DNA of 64,000 nucleotides from Acinetobacter boissieri (lineage in GTDB: Bacteria; Pseudomonadota; Gammaproteobacteria; Pseudomonadales; Moraxellaceae), in assembly GCF_900096955.1 (NCBI RefSeq), contig NZ_FMYL01000008.1, forward strand, positions 1 through 64,000. The letters are read 5' to 3'. The notes under the pieces were generated by a model. That model was not told the origin of the DNA. It saw only the letters and a list, made by a program, of their open reading frames with translations, and did not search any database. Positions 8,601 through 17,786 of this stretch are shown here, piece by piece. Each line of letters opens with the position of its first letter. Position 1 is the first letter of the stretch. The translations under genes were made by a program, and so were the position numbers.

Positions 8601-10215
8601 TTTTTGCAAGAAGCTGTGCTGTCCACTTTAATTGCTGTTTTTTTGTAGGTAAATCTAATTGTGCCTGACCTGTTAGACCACCTTGCGGTGTAACCAATTT
8701 CAACTCACTCACATTAATGTGATCACCTTTCATCACCGCTTTGGTTTGATAGACACCTTCAGGCAATACAGATTGCTCATGTTTAACAATATTTGCAGAG
8801 GCAGATAAGTCTGTTTGCTCACTGGCGAGAATGATTTTCGCTTCACCTTGAGGGCTATTTAACCAACCCACTGATGGGAAACTACGATTCATGTTCGTCC
8901 AACCCACCAGTACATTTAATGGTGGAGATTTTTTAGGGTCTTGTTGTGATGCTTGATCAAGTTGTAAATGAACCTTTTCGTACTTGTCTAAATCAACAAA
9001 TGCTTTCAGATGTAAGCCTTGATCTAATGAACCTGTTGCACCAAGCTTACCATTCATTGTTGGTGGCAAATAGGCTTGTATTTGCTGTGGAATGGATTTT
9101 TCAGTGGCTTTCAACCCTTGAAGCTGTCCTTGAATATTCCATGCAAGTGCTTTGTCCCAATTTAAAACACCACTTAAATCAAGGCTTCCTCCCATCAATT
9201 GACCAGTAAATTGCTTAATATTTAACTGATGCACATAATCTACATTCAGCTTACTCTGATATCTTCCTTCAGGAACATCTACACCTTTAAGATCTGTACT
9301 CAAGTCAACATTCATTTCAGATGCCGAGCCTTGTAATCTGGCTATACCCGCATGCGTATACAGTTTTTGGTCTGTCGCAATAGGCCAGTGATATTGATTA
9401 AAATTAATCTGGCCTTGCATTGGAACATTATCTCTTACAGGATGTATTAACATTCGACCTGTAAGTAAGTCGGGTGTATTGACTGCAAAACCTGTTGCCA
9501 AAGCATCTAACGTGCCTCGAACATCAACAAAAATATCTTTGATATTAATGGCATGTAATGAAGGCAAATCGACTCTAGCTTTGGCTTGTAATGGATATTT
9601 GTGCTGAAAGTCCATTTGGCCAGTGGCCTGTTTTACAAAAACTTGGTCTAATATATTTAATGATGTATTTTTAAAACTCAGTTGTGTACCTTGCCACAAG
9701 GTATTATTCAACTGAATATCTTTAATTTCTGTGCTAGACGTTGTGGTTCTTAATTCGAGTTTATCTATACTGGCATGGTCTAAACGCAACGTGACTGGCA
9801 TATTAATGACAGTAAAATCAAACGGCGTATTTGTTGGTGGTTTTTTATTAATAATTTGTAGTTGTTGTATATTTGCCTTATAAAAATGAACTTCTTTATT
9901 TAAAATAGCACGCCAACCAATCACAACATTCGCATGCTTCATTTTTACTTCTAAGTCTGGCAAATTAATGTCTAAGTTTTTCAACATCAATCCCGATAAG
10001 AAACTACCACCATCGTATTCATAGCTCATCATACTTTGGTTTTTCAATACTCGATCTAGTAAAAACTCACTACCTCGATTGGTAGAAAACATCACAGCCA
10101 ATGCTACAAATAAGACAATGAATGTACCCAGCACCGACCAAAGTATACGTTTTAACCAACTACGCTTTGGCGGAAGGTTTTGTTGTTCTGTGTTATTTTT
10201 TTCAAGCATTGTCAT
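5698..10215 (-). CDS. tamB: Translocation and assembly module protein TamB
   Basis: 1505 residues from the ATG at 10215 (GGGG 11 bases upstream; an ATG at 10209 is the alternative). One N-terminal transmembrane anchor (about residues 17-40: RILWSVLGTFIVLFVALAVM), a very long repetitive beta-rich body of the AsmA/TamB type, and the C-terminal DUF490 domain with 'LDAQGTGDDTQVSVTGYITP' and a final aromatic (NWRF). TamB spans the periplasm from the inner membrane and works with TamA in outer-membrane protein insertion and probably lipid transport. The tamA gene lies just upstream, 19 bp away, in one operon. Confidence 0.92.
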   Translation of the reverse strand: MTMLEKNNTEQQNLPPKRSWLKRILWSVLGTFIVLFVALAVMFSTNRGSEFLLDRVLKNQSMMSYEYDGGSFLSGLMLKNLDINLPDLEVKMKHANVVIGWRAILNKEVHFYKANIQQLQIINKKPPTNTPFDFTVINMPVTLRLDHASIDKLELRTTTSSTEIKDIQLNNTLWQGTQLSFKNTSLNILDQVFVKQATGQMDFQHKYPLQAKARVDLPSLHAINIKDIFVDVRGTLDALATGFAVNTPDLLTGRMLIHPVRDNVPMQGQINFNQYHWPIATDQKLYTHAGIARLQGSASEMNVDLSTDLKGVDVPEGRYQSKLNVDYVHQLNIKQFTGQLMGGSLDLSGVLNWDKALAWNIQGQLQGLKATEKSIPQQIQAYLPPTMNGKLGATGSLDQGLHLKAFVDLDKYEKVHLQLDQASQQDPKKSPPLNVLVGWTNMNRSFPSVGWLNSPQGEAKIILASEQTDLSASANIVKHEQSVLPEGVYQTKAVMKGDHINVSELKLVTPQGGLTGQAQLDLPTKKQQLKWTAQLLAKNFNPQAVSLSAPLDLLNGEIRANGYAKNNDQFIQLDHIDLKGQLAQQKETVHLTGKSTTAVLMNDEKHGGGLKGYGVVYDGKLTSSQYQTADGVLSFKISGTPSSVEINRFQHDGAAGKILANGKVNLATGAAWDLNASLIRFKPQYFVSNVRGEVSGVVNTTGIWSDKSQRININDLNLAGTINNQILRGKGKLSLVMNTNTKNKTLIPEQFEANNFFLAYAGNQAQITGNAQKLQLKLNAPYLNRVYAGLRGRAYGIINVQTQPTIQAIANLNIDGLGFGDQLNIEKIRLRGELPTSETTPTKLQAEIDHLNYGQRQIQYGAVTISGTPKAHVVSVQGWNKYSKLYVQLSGGFNQEHDWLGQIQKGNFDSLRASLKQQQNANVVYRAATQRLYISEHCWASNQSQLCFDQPIQASPKQGNISFIANRLNLSDFAAFMPDGLAMTGELNGYAKASWEQGKAPHLDAKVTAQNGRIGMASEDPDDGATTTSYQQLSIFARSVAEGLQIRLDVKTQNIGNGYASVTIDPYKDQLPMQGEAAFSQVDLQFLKPFIPDARRIGGTLDFAAKINGTVNQPLITGDLRLKDGLISMISTPVNLNNIQMYSAIRQDQATIMGIFNSGPGLGKIDGQVSWRNEPHIQLKLQGENLLVKQAPLMTALVNTVMNVDVYPNQRSVAVKGNIEVPRAIINMPETSPDVINVSPDARIVRGGEDLIAVLKAAKPWNVQADIDFSLGDRVIFQGFNSRIPLTGRLYLSQRGLETAMSANGAIGVSQKVKIESYGQTLDLNRAIARFNGPLANPTLDIDTTKKISNTTLGVRITGTASTPNIQIYNDGGLSEQEALNALLTGRINQGGSSLSQTEGFKSDVNNTLAAAGISLGLGGTRAFTNQLGHAFGLSGLALDAQGTGDDTQVSVTGYITPDLYLRYGVGVFTAVNKLTLRYQMNKRLYLEASESVERAVDVFYNWRF

Positions 10216-10234
10216 TGAGCAAATTACCCCAAAA

Positions 10235-12925
10235 TCAAAGTTGTGAGCCAATAAAGAAGTGTAATCGAATTGGATGGCCTGGGTCAGAAATTCCAGATGC
10301 AATATCTAGACGAATCGGACCAATAGGTGAGCGCCAACGTATGCCCACCCCAACACTGTAAGCAATTGGATTACTAAAATCTTTGTTATATGCATTACCA
10401 ACGTCGGTAAATGCAGCCGCTCGCCAGCCTTCTTTAAATTGATAGTTGTATTCTAATGAACCAACCGCTAAAGCTTGTCCACCAATTTTATAACCTCCTT
10501 CTTCGGGAGATAAACTTTTATAATCAAAACCTCTTAAACTTTGATCTCCGCCTGCAAAAAATCTAAGGTTATATGGAACATGATCAAAGTCATCGGTAAA
10601 AATGTAAGCCATTTGGGCACTTGCAACAAACTGATGATTATAGTTTTTACCAAGCGAATAAATTCCAGCCCAATCCGCACTTAAAATTGCCATATTGGCA
10701 TCAGAAATGACAGATTTTGATCCCAATTGTAATTTATAGCTCTGCTTAAATCCCTTTACAGGATTTAGTGGATCATTACTGTCTGTACGTGAGATTTGAT
10801 AACCAAAGAGTAATGCTTGTTGTTGTGGATTTGAACCCGGACGTAAAAATGCACTCGGTACATCGGCTTCATCGACATCACCAATTTGGTGAATTTTATC
10901 TAAACGATAACGAAAGCCAAACGTTTGTTGCCAACCGCCAAATGGATTACGTATCACACGCTCTGCACCTGCAATGGCTGTTTCTGTGGTCAAACTCATA
11001 CCGGGACCAACCCCAGTAAACTCTTCACGTTCGTAACCACTCACCAGATTAAAATAATCATTAATTGGGTGTTTGTATGGAATAGTATAATGCGTGTCTA
11101 CCGCTTGGCGAATCTGCGACAACTCCATATTGGCATCAAAAGAGTGTCCATAACTATTAACAATCGCACGGCGATATTGTGTACGTAAACGAATACCAGT
11201 ATCTGTGCCATAACCAATACCGACCTCTGCACTATTTAACTTATCGGCATTTAATGTCACAATTACAGGCACTTGTTTGGTTTTTCTCACCTGTTCTTTT
11301 TGTTGATTAATATCCTCAACTTGTTCTACATCTGCTTGTGTATTTTGATTGGTACGATCTTGTGCGCCCGCAAATTGCTTTTCATCCGCTATTGTTTGTT
11401 TTTTAACAGGCTCATTTGCAGACACTGCTTTATTTTCAACTGTTTTTTCTGTACTTGTATCTTGTAAACCACTTTGAGCCTGTGTCTGCGTGATTTTTTG
11501 TTCATTGACTAAAGCTTGTATATCTGGTGGTAACTCTTGAGGCTTTGAAATAGGATCTGGTTTAACTGTTTCAACCAAACTCCAATTGAAATAGCGACTA
11601 TTGGTTAAATTATTGGCCAATGTATTCACACGCCAAAATGCATAATCATCACCACTTTGCCACGGTACCATGCTCTTTAAAACACTCATTCTCAAAGGAA
11701 AAGGTTTCTTTGAGTCACTCATTCTAAACTCGACATTGCCTAATTTATAACGCTCTCCTGTGTCATATTTTAAGTTTATATCTGCTTTATTTTCTGGTAG
11801 CTGAACTTTCAGGTCATGTAATCGCCAATATGCATCGAAATAACCATTATCTGACGCAACATCTGTAATACGTAACTTGGTCTTTTCATATTTCCCTTGA
11901 TTTAGAATATCTCCCACTTCTAAATCAGGTAATAAACGTATAATTTGAAATTGTGCAAGGTTTTTACCTGCGCCCAAAAATTCAATATTTTGAGAATCAA
12001 CCAACACCGGCTGATTTGGCTCAACAATAACTTTAACTTTTTTATTGCTCAGTCGCTCAAATTTAAATTTTGCATTGTAATAACCCACTGCTTGAGCCGC
12101 TTGTTGTACTTGTGCTCTTAGTTGCGGCAATGCTGAGCTTTCATCTTCAAATGCTTCTTGCGTAAATGTAGAAAGCTTATTTTTAATATTAGTTTCTAAT
12201 ATAAGTGGCGCACCCTGTACTTCAGCAGTAATTTTTGGAATCACAAAACTGTCTGTATTTTGATTTGGTTTCAAACGATTAAACCAGCGTTTAAAAATAT
12301 TTTTTTCAGGTACAGTGGGTTGTTCTATTTCAAACGTTGTATCGTTAAAAATTGCGCCTTTTTTTGCTTGTGAGTTTGCATCATTGGCTCGCGCTTGAGT
12401 CAGGTCTTGATCATGTGCTGTTTGAATATTGTTAATAATTTGATTTACTTGTACAGGTGGCATCGTTGTTTCAGTTAATGTCTGCATCGTTTGTGCAGAC
12501 ATTTGGCTATTAACAACCATACCTTGCTGTCTATTCGTTTCTGCTTGTTGTTTTGCTTGTGCTGCTTCATTTAAAATCTGCTGTGCCATACTTGGGTCAA
12601 CAGCAATTTCAGGCAGTTGCTCTAACTCACCAAGATTTACTGGTTTAAAATCTGTGAGTGTGGGGTTTTGCTGTTGCTGTTGTAATAACTGCAGGCTATC
12701 TGTGCTATTTAAAGTACTACCCAAATCTTGTTGTATTGTTGTTGATGCTAGGGTTTGTGTATTAGACTGTTGAAGCTTTGGCGCGGTGTCTTGTGCAAAA
12801 GCCTGACTCACTGTACAACTGGTCAACAAAGCAATACATATTAAATGTGGCTTGTCATCTATTTTTAATATGGACTGAACATGCTGAACAAGTCGCAATT
12901 TTTTAAAATGTGTTTTTAAAAGCAT
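10235..12925 (-). CDS. tamA: Translocation and assembly module protein TamA (Omp85 family)
   Basis: 896 residues from the ATG at 12925, which places a signal peptide at the N-terminus (KPHLICIALLTSCTVSQAFA, cleavage after AFA). A further upstream ATG (12988) would bury it. POTRA-type domains lie at about 210-480 and the 16-strand beta-barrel at about 570-896, with the Omp85 signature 'FFAGGDQSLRGFDY' and C-terminal strand 'IRLHFFIGSQL'. It is longer than E. coli TamA (577 residues) because of a Gln-rich region after the signal peptide (about 30-180) and a charged, Gln-rich insert before the barrel (about 480-570). Confidence 0.9.
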   Translation of the reverse strand: MLLKTHFKKLRLVQHVQSILKIDDKPHLICIALLTSCTVSQAFAQDTAPKLQQSNTQTLASTTIQQDLGSTLNSTDSLQLLQQQQQNPTLTDFKPVNLGELEQLPEIAVDPSMAQQILNEAAQAKQQAETNRQQGMVVNSQMSAQTMQTLTETTMPPVQVNQIINNIQTAHDQDLTQARANDANSQAKKGAIFNDTTFEIEQPTVPEKNIFKRWFNRLKPNQNTDSFVIPKITAEVQGAPLILETNIKNKLSTFTQEAFEDESSALPQLRAQVQQAAQAVGYYNAKFKFERLSNKKVKVIVEPNQPVLVDSQNIEFLGAGKNLAQFQIIRLLPDLEVGDILNQGKYEKTKLRITDVASDNGYFDAYWRLHDLKVQLPENKADINLKYDTGERYKLGNVEFRMSDSKKPFPLRMSVLKSMVPWQSGDDYAFWRVNTLANNLTNSRYFNWSLVETVKPDPISKPQELPPDIQALVNEQKITQTQAQSGLQDTSTEKTVENKAVSANEPVKKQTIADEKQFAGAQDRTNQNTQADVEQVEDINQQKEQVRKTKQVPVIVTLNADKLNSAEVGIGYGTDTGIRLRTQYRRAIVNSYGHSFDANMELSQIRQAVDTHYTIPYKHPINDYFNLVSGYEREEFTGVGPGMSLTTETAIAGAERVIRNPFGGWQQTFGFRYRLDKIHQIGDVDEADVPSAFLRPGSNPQQQALLFGYQISRTDSNDPLNPVKGFKQSYKLQLGSKSVISDANMAILSADWAGIYSLGKNYNHQFVASAQMAYIFTDDFDHVPYNLRFFAGGDQSLRGFDYKSLSPEEGGYKIGGQALAVGSLEYNYQFKEGWRAAAFTDVGNAYNKDFSNPIAYSVGVGIRWRSPIGPIRLDIASGISDPGHPIRLHFFIGSQL

Positions 12926-13087
12926 AGCGCACAACAACCCGTTTTTATTGTCAAAATGATATCTGTCTTTGTAAATACGGCATAACAAAGGTTTAAACAG
13001 ATCAATGTTTTTTTATATCATACATGATTTTGTTCGTGAGATAATCCGTTATCAATCATTATGTGACTTTTTTGAGCACCCATCGTT

Positions 13088-14404
13088 ATGGAAGAAAAAT
13101 CATCTTTAATTACCTCAAAACGATTTTTACCCATGTTTTTAACCCAATTTTTTGGGGCACTGAATGATAATGTCTATAAACAGTCATTATTATTAGTCAT
13201 TACTTATGGGTTAGTACAGCATAGTGGTAATAACATTAGTTTTTTAAACAATTTAGCTGCACTGTTATTTATTTTACCTTACTTTATTTTCTCTGCGACT
13301 GCAGGTCAAATTGCAGATAAATTTGAAAGAGCTAAGCTGATTCGATCAATTAAAATACTCGAAATTATTATTATGTTGATTGGTTCATTTGGTTTTTTAC
13401 TCGGTCATGTCAGTTTATTGTTATTTGCTCTGTTTTTAATGGGTGTACATTCTACATTTTTTGGCCCGATCAAATATGCCATTTTACCTGAAATTTTAAA
13501 ACCGAATGAATTAATGTCAGGTAATGCCCTTTTTCAAACGGGGACATCTCTTGCGATTCTATTTGGTATGATTTTAGGTGGTGCAATCATTTCGTTGTCT
13601 GGTGGTTCCCTGATTTGGGTATGTATTGCGGTGGTTATCATTGCATGCTTAGGCTATTTAGCTAGTCGTTTTATTGCGACACAACCTGTAAACGATACCA
13701 ACATTCAAATCGACTGGCATTTTTTACGTACCAGTTTACAAACGATTCGCTATGCAAAAAGTATTCCAATTATTTATGTCATTCTGCTAGGTAATTCTTG
13801 GTATTGGTTTTACGGTGCATCGTATCTCACGCAAATTCCAGAACTTACACACCAATATTTAAATGCCTCTGAAAATGTAGTGAGCTTACTTCTCACTCTA
13901 TTTTCACTCGGTATTGGTGTAGGTTCTTTGTTATGTAAAAAAATTGCGGGCTCTGAAGTAAACTTTAAGATGGTACCTATTGGTGCAATTGGTTTGACTA
14001 TTTTTGCCTTTTATTTATCTATTGTATTGTCATTAACACCCAAGTCACCCACTATTTTAGGTCTAGCTGATGTATTTACACATGGGCAAATGTATTACCA
14101 TGTCATGCTAGCAATTATTTTATTAGGTATCAGTGGCGGTTTTTATATTGTGCCTTTGTATGCACTTATGCAAGCCTACTCTCCTCGCTCACATCGTGCG
14201 CGTGTGGTTGCTGCAAATAATATTTTTAATGCCATTTTTATGGTAGCTTCAGCACTATTTTCAATAGTTGTTTTAAGTGTGCTCAAAATAGACATGACGA
14301 TTTTATTTTGTATTACTGCTATTTTTAGTGCATGCTTTTGTTTTTGGCTCGTTCGTAGAATACAGCCTTTACTTCATCAAAAACCTACGACTGTAGAGGA
14401 TTAA
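13088..14404 (+). CDS. LplT-like lysophospholipid/MFS transporter
   Basis: 438 residues with 12 predicted transmembrane helices. The N-terminal 'FLPMFLTQFFGALNDNVYKQ' and 'HSTFFGPIKYAILPE' are the marks of the LplT branch of the major facilitator superfamily, which flips lysophospholipids inward for re-acylation. In many bacteria the transporter is fused to an acyltransferase/acyl-ACP synthetase; here only the transporter part is present. Stop codon is 3 bp before coq7, so the two are probably co-transcribed. Substrate is inferred from family. Confidence 0.75.
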   Translation: MEEKSSLITSKRFLPMFLTQFFGALNDNVYKQSLLLVITYGLVQHSGNNISFLNNLAALLFILPYFIFSATAGQIADKFERAKLIRSIKILEIIIMLIGSFGFLLGHVSLLLFALFLMGVHSTFFGPIKYAILPEILKPNELMSGNALFQTGTSLAILFGMILGGAIISLSGGSLIWVCIAVVIIACLGYLASRFIATQPVNDTNIQIDWHFLRTSLQTIRYAKSIPIIYVILLGNSWYWFYGASYLTQIPELTHQYLNASENVVSLLLTLFSLGIGVGSLLCKKIAGSEVNFKMVPIGAIGLTIFAFYLSIVLSLTPKSPTILGLADVFTHGQMYYHVMLAIILLGISGGFYIVPLYALMQAYSPRSHRARVVAANNIFNAIFMVASALFSIVVLSVLKIDMTILFCITAIFSACFCFWLVRRIQPLLHQKPTTVED

Positions 14405-14407
14405 CTT

Positions 14408-15043
14408 ATGCGTCATTATTCAACCATTGACCGTTGTATTCAATCACTAGATCAAGCTGTTCGTAGCCTAGTCCCTGGAGCAACAACAGCGCAAAGAAGT
14501 AACCCTGCTCAGGGTGTTGAGTCTTCATTATCAATTCGTGAAGCCCGCCATGTTGCTGGACTTATGCGAGTCAATCACAGTGGTGAAGTCTGTGCTCAAG
14601 CGCTATATCATGGACAAGCACTTACGGCTAAGCTACCCAATGTGCGCCGTGAAATGGAGCATGCAGCGATTGAAGAACAAGACCATTTGGCATGGTGTGA
14701 AGATCGTTTAAAAGAGCTTGATAGTTTACCAAGTTTGCTTAACCCTGTGTGGTATGGGCTTTCTTTTGCTATGGGTGCAATTGCTGGCGTTGCTGGAGAT
14801 AAATATAGTTTGGGCTTTGTCGCAGAAACCGAGCGCCAAGTGAGCCTACATTTAGAAGATCATATTGAACAATTACCTGAACAAGACGAAAGATCTCGTA
14901 AAATTTTAGTACAAATGAACGAAGATGAATTAAAACACCGCGATACAGCACTCGACGCAGGTGGTGTAGATTTACCTAAACCTGTGCAAATAACCATGAA
15001 TGCTATTTCAAAACTCATGACCAAAACCAGTTATTATATTTAA
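14408..15043 (+). CDS. coq7: 3-demethoxyubiquinol 3-hydroxylase Coq7
   Basis: 211 residues, di-iron hydroxylase for the penultimate step of ubiquinone synthesis. Two repeats carry the metal ligands: Glu60 (NHSGEV), Glu90 and His93 (EEQDH), Glu142 (ETE), and Glu174 and His177 (EDELKH). Members of Acinetobacter and Pseudomonas use this enzyme in place of the flavoprotein UbiF. Cytoplasmic-face peripheral membrane protein by family. It follows the LplT-like gene by 3 bp and is followed by a stem-loop at 15052-15082. Confidence 0.95.
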   Translation: MRHYSTIDRCIQSLDQAVRSLVPGATTAQRSNPAQGVESSLSIREARHVAGLMRVNHSGEVCAQALYHGQALTAKLPNVRREMEHAAIEEQDHLAWCEDRLKELDSLPSLLNPVWYGLSFAMGAIAGVAGDKYSLGFVAETERQVSLHLEDHIEQLPEQDERSRKILVQMNEDELKHRDTALDAGGVDLPKPVQITMNAISKLMTKTSYYI

Positions 15044-15051
15044 AATAAATG

Positions 15052-15082
15052 AGTGAGCGCACCTTTTGAAGATACGCTCACT
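15052..15082. terminator. Hairpin between convergent coq7 and folK
   Basis: AGTGAGCG (15052-15059) pairs with CGCTCACT (15075-15082), 8 bp with a 15-base loop. It lies between the coq7 stop and the folK stop and could serve both. The T-run is weak. Confidence 0.5.
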
Positions 15083-15532
15083 TTACTGTTGATAGCCACC
15101 AAAATCATACTTTAACTGTATGTAGTTGTGGTTATGGCTAACATGAAATGTAGCTATAGGCAAAATATCATACAATGGTATTTTTACATCTAATGCAAAA
15201 GGCATTTTTTTAGTATTGTACTGCCAAGGCTGAATGTCTTGGGTTTTCCAAGCAATTAGATCAATATCTAGTGTAATTTGATGCGATGGCCGAATGCGCC
15301 CTGTCATTAGCTCTAAGTCTCGAATCAATACTTGAAGCGAGGACAATTCGAGTGCTTTTGACTCGAATAAGCATGCTGCATTTAAATAATCTGCACCCAC
15401 ATCATCTCTACATTTCATTTCATACGCAGAAGATACGGCGAGAAGCATTCCTTGATTTTGTAATTGCTGTAGCGCCCAATTTAAATGCTTACACGCATTG
15501 GAATTACTGGCTAATGCGAGCGCAAAAATCAT
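15083..15532 (-). CDS. Divergent HPPK-family protein (folK-like)
   Basis: 149 residues from the ATG at 15532; the longer frame from 15559 would be within folB. Family: 6-hydroxymethyl-7,8-dihydropterin pyrophosphokinase, seen in 'ALASNSNACKHLNWALQQL' at the N-terminus (position of the GSN pocket), 'YEMKCRDDVGADYLNAACLF' and 'TLDIDLIAW' (the DLDLL metal site). The catalytic loop normally reading RWGPR before the metal site is replaced by RPSHQI, so a key arginine seems lost. It overlaps folB by 29 bp. It could be a degenerate second HPPK or a protein with changed function. Confidence 0.7.
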   Translation of the reverse strand: MIFALALASNSNACKHLNWALQQLQNQGMLLAVSSAYEMKCRDDVGADYLNAACLFESKALELSSLQVLIRDLELMTGRIRPSHQITLDIDLIAWKTQDIQPWQYNTKKMPFALDVKIPLYDILPIATFHVSHNHNYIQLKYDFGGYQQ

Positions 15533-15884
15533 GGCGATATCGCTCAAGACGAATTCCAACAGCTTGCGCTTCAGGAATGATTGCGGGTTTACGAATCGTG
15601 ATTTGAATCTTTTCTATACCTTCAAAATGTTCAAACAACTTTTTCATTACTAAGTAGGCTGCATGTTCAATCAGTTTGGGCTGTGCTTTTTGGATCACTT
15701 CACGACTTAAGTCACAAACTTCAGCATAGCTAATGGTATCGTCTAAATCATCGGACTGACTCGCAATAGATAAATCATAACTCACGATCAGATCTAATGA
15801 GAGTGGTTGCTCAATTTCACGCTCCCATGTAAAACAACCAATCACCGTCTTGATCTTTAAATCTTCTACTAAAATAATATCCAC
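15504..15884 (-). CDS. folB: Dihydroneopterin aldolase
   Basis: 126 residues. Converts 7,8-dihydroneopterin to 6-hydroxymethyl-dihydropterin in folate synthesis. Family marks: 'DIILVEDLKIKTVIGCFTWE' at the N-terminus (IGxxxWE with the substrate-binding Glu), 'DTISYAEVCDLSREVI' and 'LIEHAAYLVMKKLFEHF' (EHLA-type helix), and 'ITIRKPAIIPEAQAVGI' (KP-A catalytic Lys). 3' end overlaps the HPPK-like gene, which makes the pathway order folB then folK in one leftward transcript. Confidence 0.92.
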   Translation of the reverse strand: MDIILVEDLKIKTVIGCFTWEREIEQPLSLDLIVSYDLSIASQSDDLDDTISYAEVCDLSREVIQKAQPKLIEHAAYLVMKKLFEHFEGIEKIQITIRKPAIIPEAQAVGIRLERYRHDFCARISQ

Positions 15885-15917
15885 AAATCTTCTCTATTTT
15901 TAATGTTTCGCATCATT

Positions 15918-17192
15918 TTATGAATGATGTAGCATATTTAAACGTTGGTCAGCATAGATATCTGTATATGGTGCAAGCGTTTTCATAAAGCGATCAAAGT
16001 AAAGAATTTGTTTAAATAGCAATGCAAAATCTCTTGGAAAACGAATACCATGTCGCTCGCCCACTGCAACAATATCTAGCATCATATGATTTAAATCTGC
16101 AGGGCTTGTTGATAAAATTTCTTGTGGGTCTGCGAGCATTATTCCTGCAAATAAACGCTCAATATCTTGCGCAAGTAACGTAGTATCCACTTTCTGCTTG
16201 GTCATGCCCATCTGCAACATATTTTCAGCCATAGACATGTAATTGGTATGCTGCAATGCATCCATAAATGCAAGTGATGCAGACCAAACTTTTGGTGGAA
16301 GCTGTCCTACAATACCAAAATCAATAAAAGCAATACGACCATCTTCAAGTAACATGACATTGCCTGCATGTAAATCGGCATGGAAACTTTTACATGCCGT
16401 TAAACTACCGAACCAGGTATTCATGGTTGTAATTAAAACTTGTGATGGATCTTTACTGTACTTTTTTACCATATTAAAGTCAGTAAGGGACACGCCATAT
16501 AGTCTTTGCATGGTCAGCACACGGCGTGTCGAGTGTTGTAAATATACTTTTGGTGCAATTACATCTTGAATATGGCTGCCTTGTAAATATGCAATAAAAT
16601 CATTGAGATTATTTGCTTCCTCAATAAAGTCGACCTCTCTGACCATACGTGTCTTAATTTCTTCAACAATATCGGCAATTGACGCAAACTTTACTTTAGG
16701 TACAAATTTTTCAAGTAACTTTGCCGACCAATGCAATACATTCAAGTCGGTATATAAAGTATTTTCAACATGAGGTCTCTGTACTTTAATAACAACATCT
16801 TCGCCTGTTACCAATCGGGCTGCATGAACTTGTGCAATTGATGCAGATGCCAATGGAATTTCTTCAATATATGAAAAAATATCTTCAATTGGACGATGAG
16901 GAAACTCTTGTTTTAACACGTTTTCAATATAACTAAATGGTAGTTTAGGCGTTTGATCTAAGCAACCTTGAAACTCCTCAACAAATTCTCTTGGAAATAG
17001 CGAAGGGGTACTTGCAATAAATTGACCTAGCTTAATATACGTTGCACCGAGGTCTTCAAATGTTTCTCGCATAAGTTTTGCAGGTGTTGGTTTTTTTAAC
17101 CCATATTTTACCCCTGCACGTGCTGCAATAAAGGCAGTTTCGCTAACACGAACAATTGAGCGCATACCATTAAACAATATATCTTTTTTCAT
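15918..17192 (-). CDS. ABC1/UbiB-family atypical kinase
   Basis: 424 residues from the ATG at 17192 (a TTG at 17201 is just upstream). Motifs of the ABC1/AarF family: the KxGQ signature (ATYIKLGQFIAS, about 48-59), Ala-rich loop 'ASASIAQVHAARL' in place of a glycine-rich loop, VIKVQRP (ATP-binding Lys), 'HADLHAGNVML' catalytic loop and 'FIDFGIVGQL' (DFG). Such proteins act as ATPases that support ubiquinone synthesis or lipid handling. It lacks the C-terminal transmembrane pair of classic UbiB, so it may be a paralogue. Coq7 is close by on the other strand. Confidence 0.85.
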   Translation of the reverse strand: MKKDILFNGMRSIVRVSETAFIAARAGVKYGLKKPTPAKLMRETFEDLGATYIKLGQFIASTPSLFPREFVEEFQGCLDQTPKLPFSYIENVLKQEFPHRPIEDIFSYIEEIPLASASIAQVHAARLVTGEDVVIKVQRPHVENTLYTDLNVLHWSAKLLEKFVPKVKFASIADIVEEIKTRMVREVDFIEEANNLNDFIAYLQGSHIQDVIAPKVYLQHSTRRVLTMQRLYGVSLTDFNMVKKYSKDPSQVLITTMNTWFGSLTACKSFHADLHAGNVMLLEDGRIAFIDFGIVGQLPPKVWSASLAFMDALQHTNYMSMAENMLQMGMTKQKVDTTLLAQDIERLFAGIMLADPQEILSTSPADLNHMMLDIVAVGERHGIRFPRDFALLFKQILYFDRFMKTLAPYTDIYADQRLNMLHHS

Positions 17193-17746
17193 CGTCAACA
17201 AATGCTAAAAACCATTATGTTTTGAGTGTAACAAAAAAATAAGCATTACACTGCATTCGATCATAAAATTATTTGGAAGTGCATATATTGACCTTAATGT
17301 TTAATTTCTTGCTGTATCTATACAATCTATACAAAACTTTAAATTTCACTGAGCTGTTTAGAGTAAGAACTGACTTTTTATATTTACAATATCAAAAACC
17401 TCACCGTTAGATTAAATACCATTTTATTTATCTTTTCTGAACTTGTATTTAACAGTAGTAACTCTCTATGTAGATCACTAATCAACTATTTTTCTCCTTG
17501 ATCATGTGATTTACGTAAACTCGACAGCACTGGCTTCATCAGTAGAAGCTGTTTTTAATTCATCCTTTTATCTCTGTTAGAAAAAACTGTCAACTATAAA
17601 AAAGAGAATATTTTTAACATCACTTTAGCAGCCTAACTCTTTCAAAGTTCAGTTCTATTTTTAAACTAAACCAGGACTACCATGTAATAACTACTTATCT
17701 TTAGGCGATAAAACAAACACTTAATCTAAGCCAGTCTAAAATATTC
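17193..17746. other. Gene-free AT-rich interval
   Basis: No ORF worth calling in either direction. One weak hairpin with a T5 run lies near 17525-17560 (ACAGC...GCTGTTTTT), too imperfect to name a terminator or small RNA. The rest is AT-rich sequence without clear repeats. Confidence 0.5.
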
Positions 17747-17775
17747 TTGTATTTTTTTTTAACTATAGCTATTAT
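17747..17775 (+). promoter_or_regulatory. tRNA-Val promoter
   Basis: -35 TTGTAT at 17747-17752, 17-bp spacer, -10 TATTAT at 17770-17775. The start point would be about 5 bases before the mature tRNA 5' end. Confidence 0.7.
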
Positions 17776-17786
17776 TCTTCCCACTT

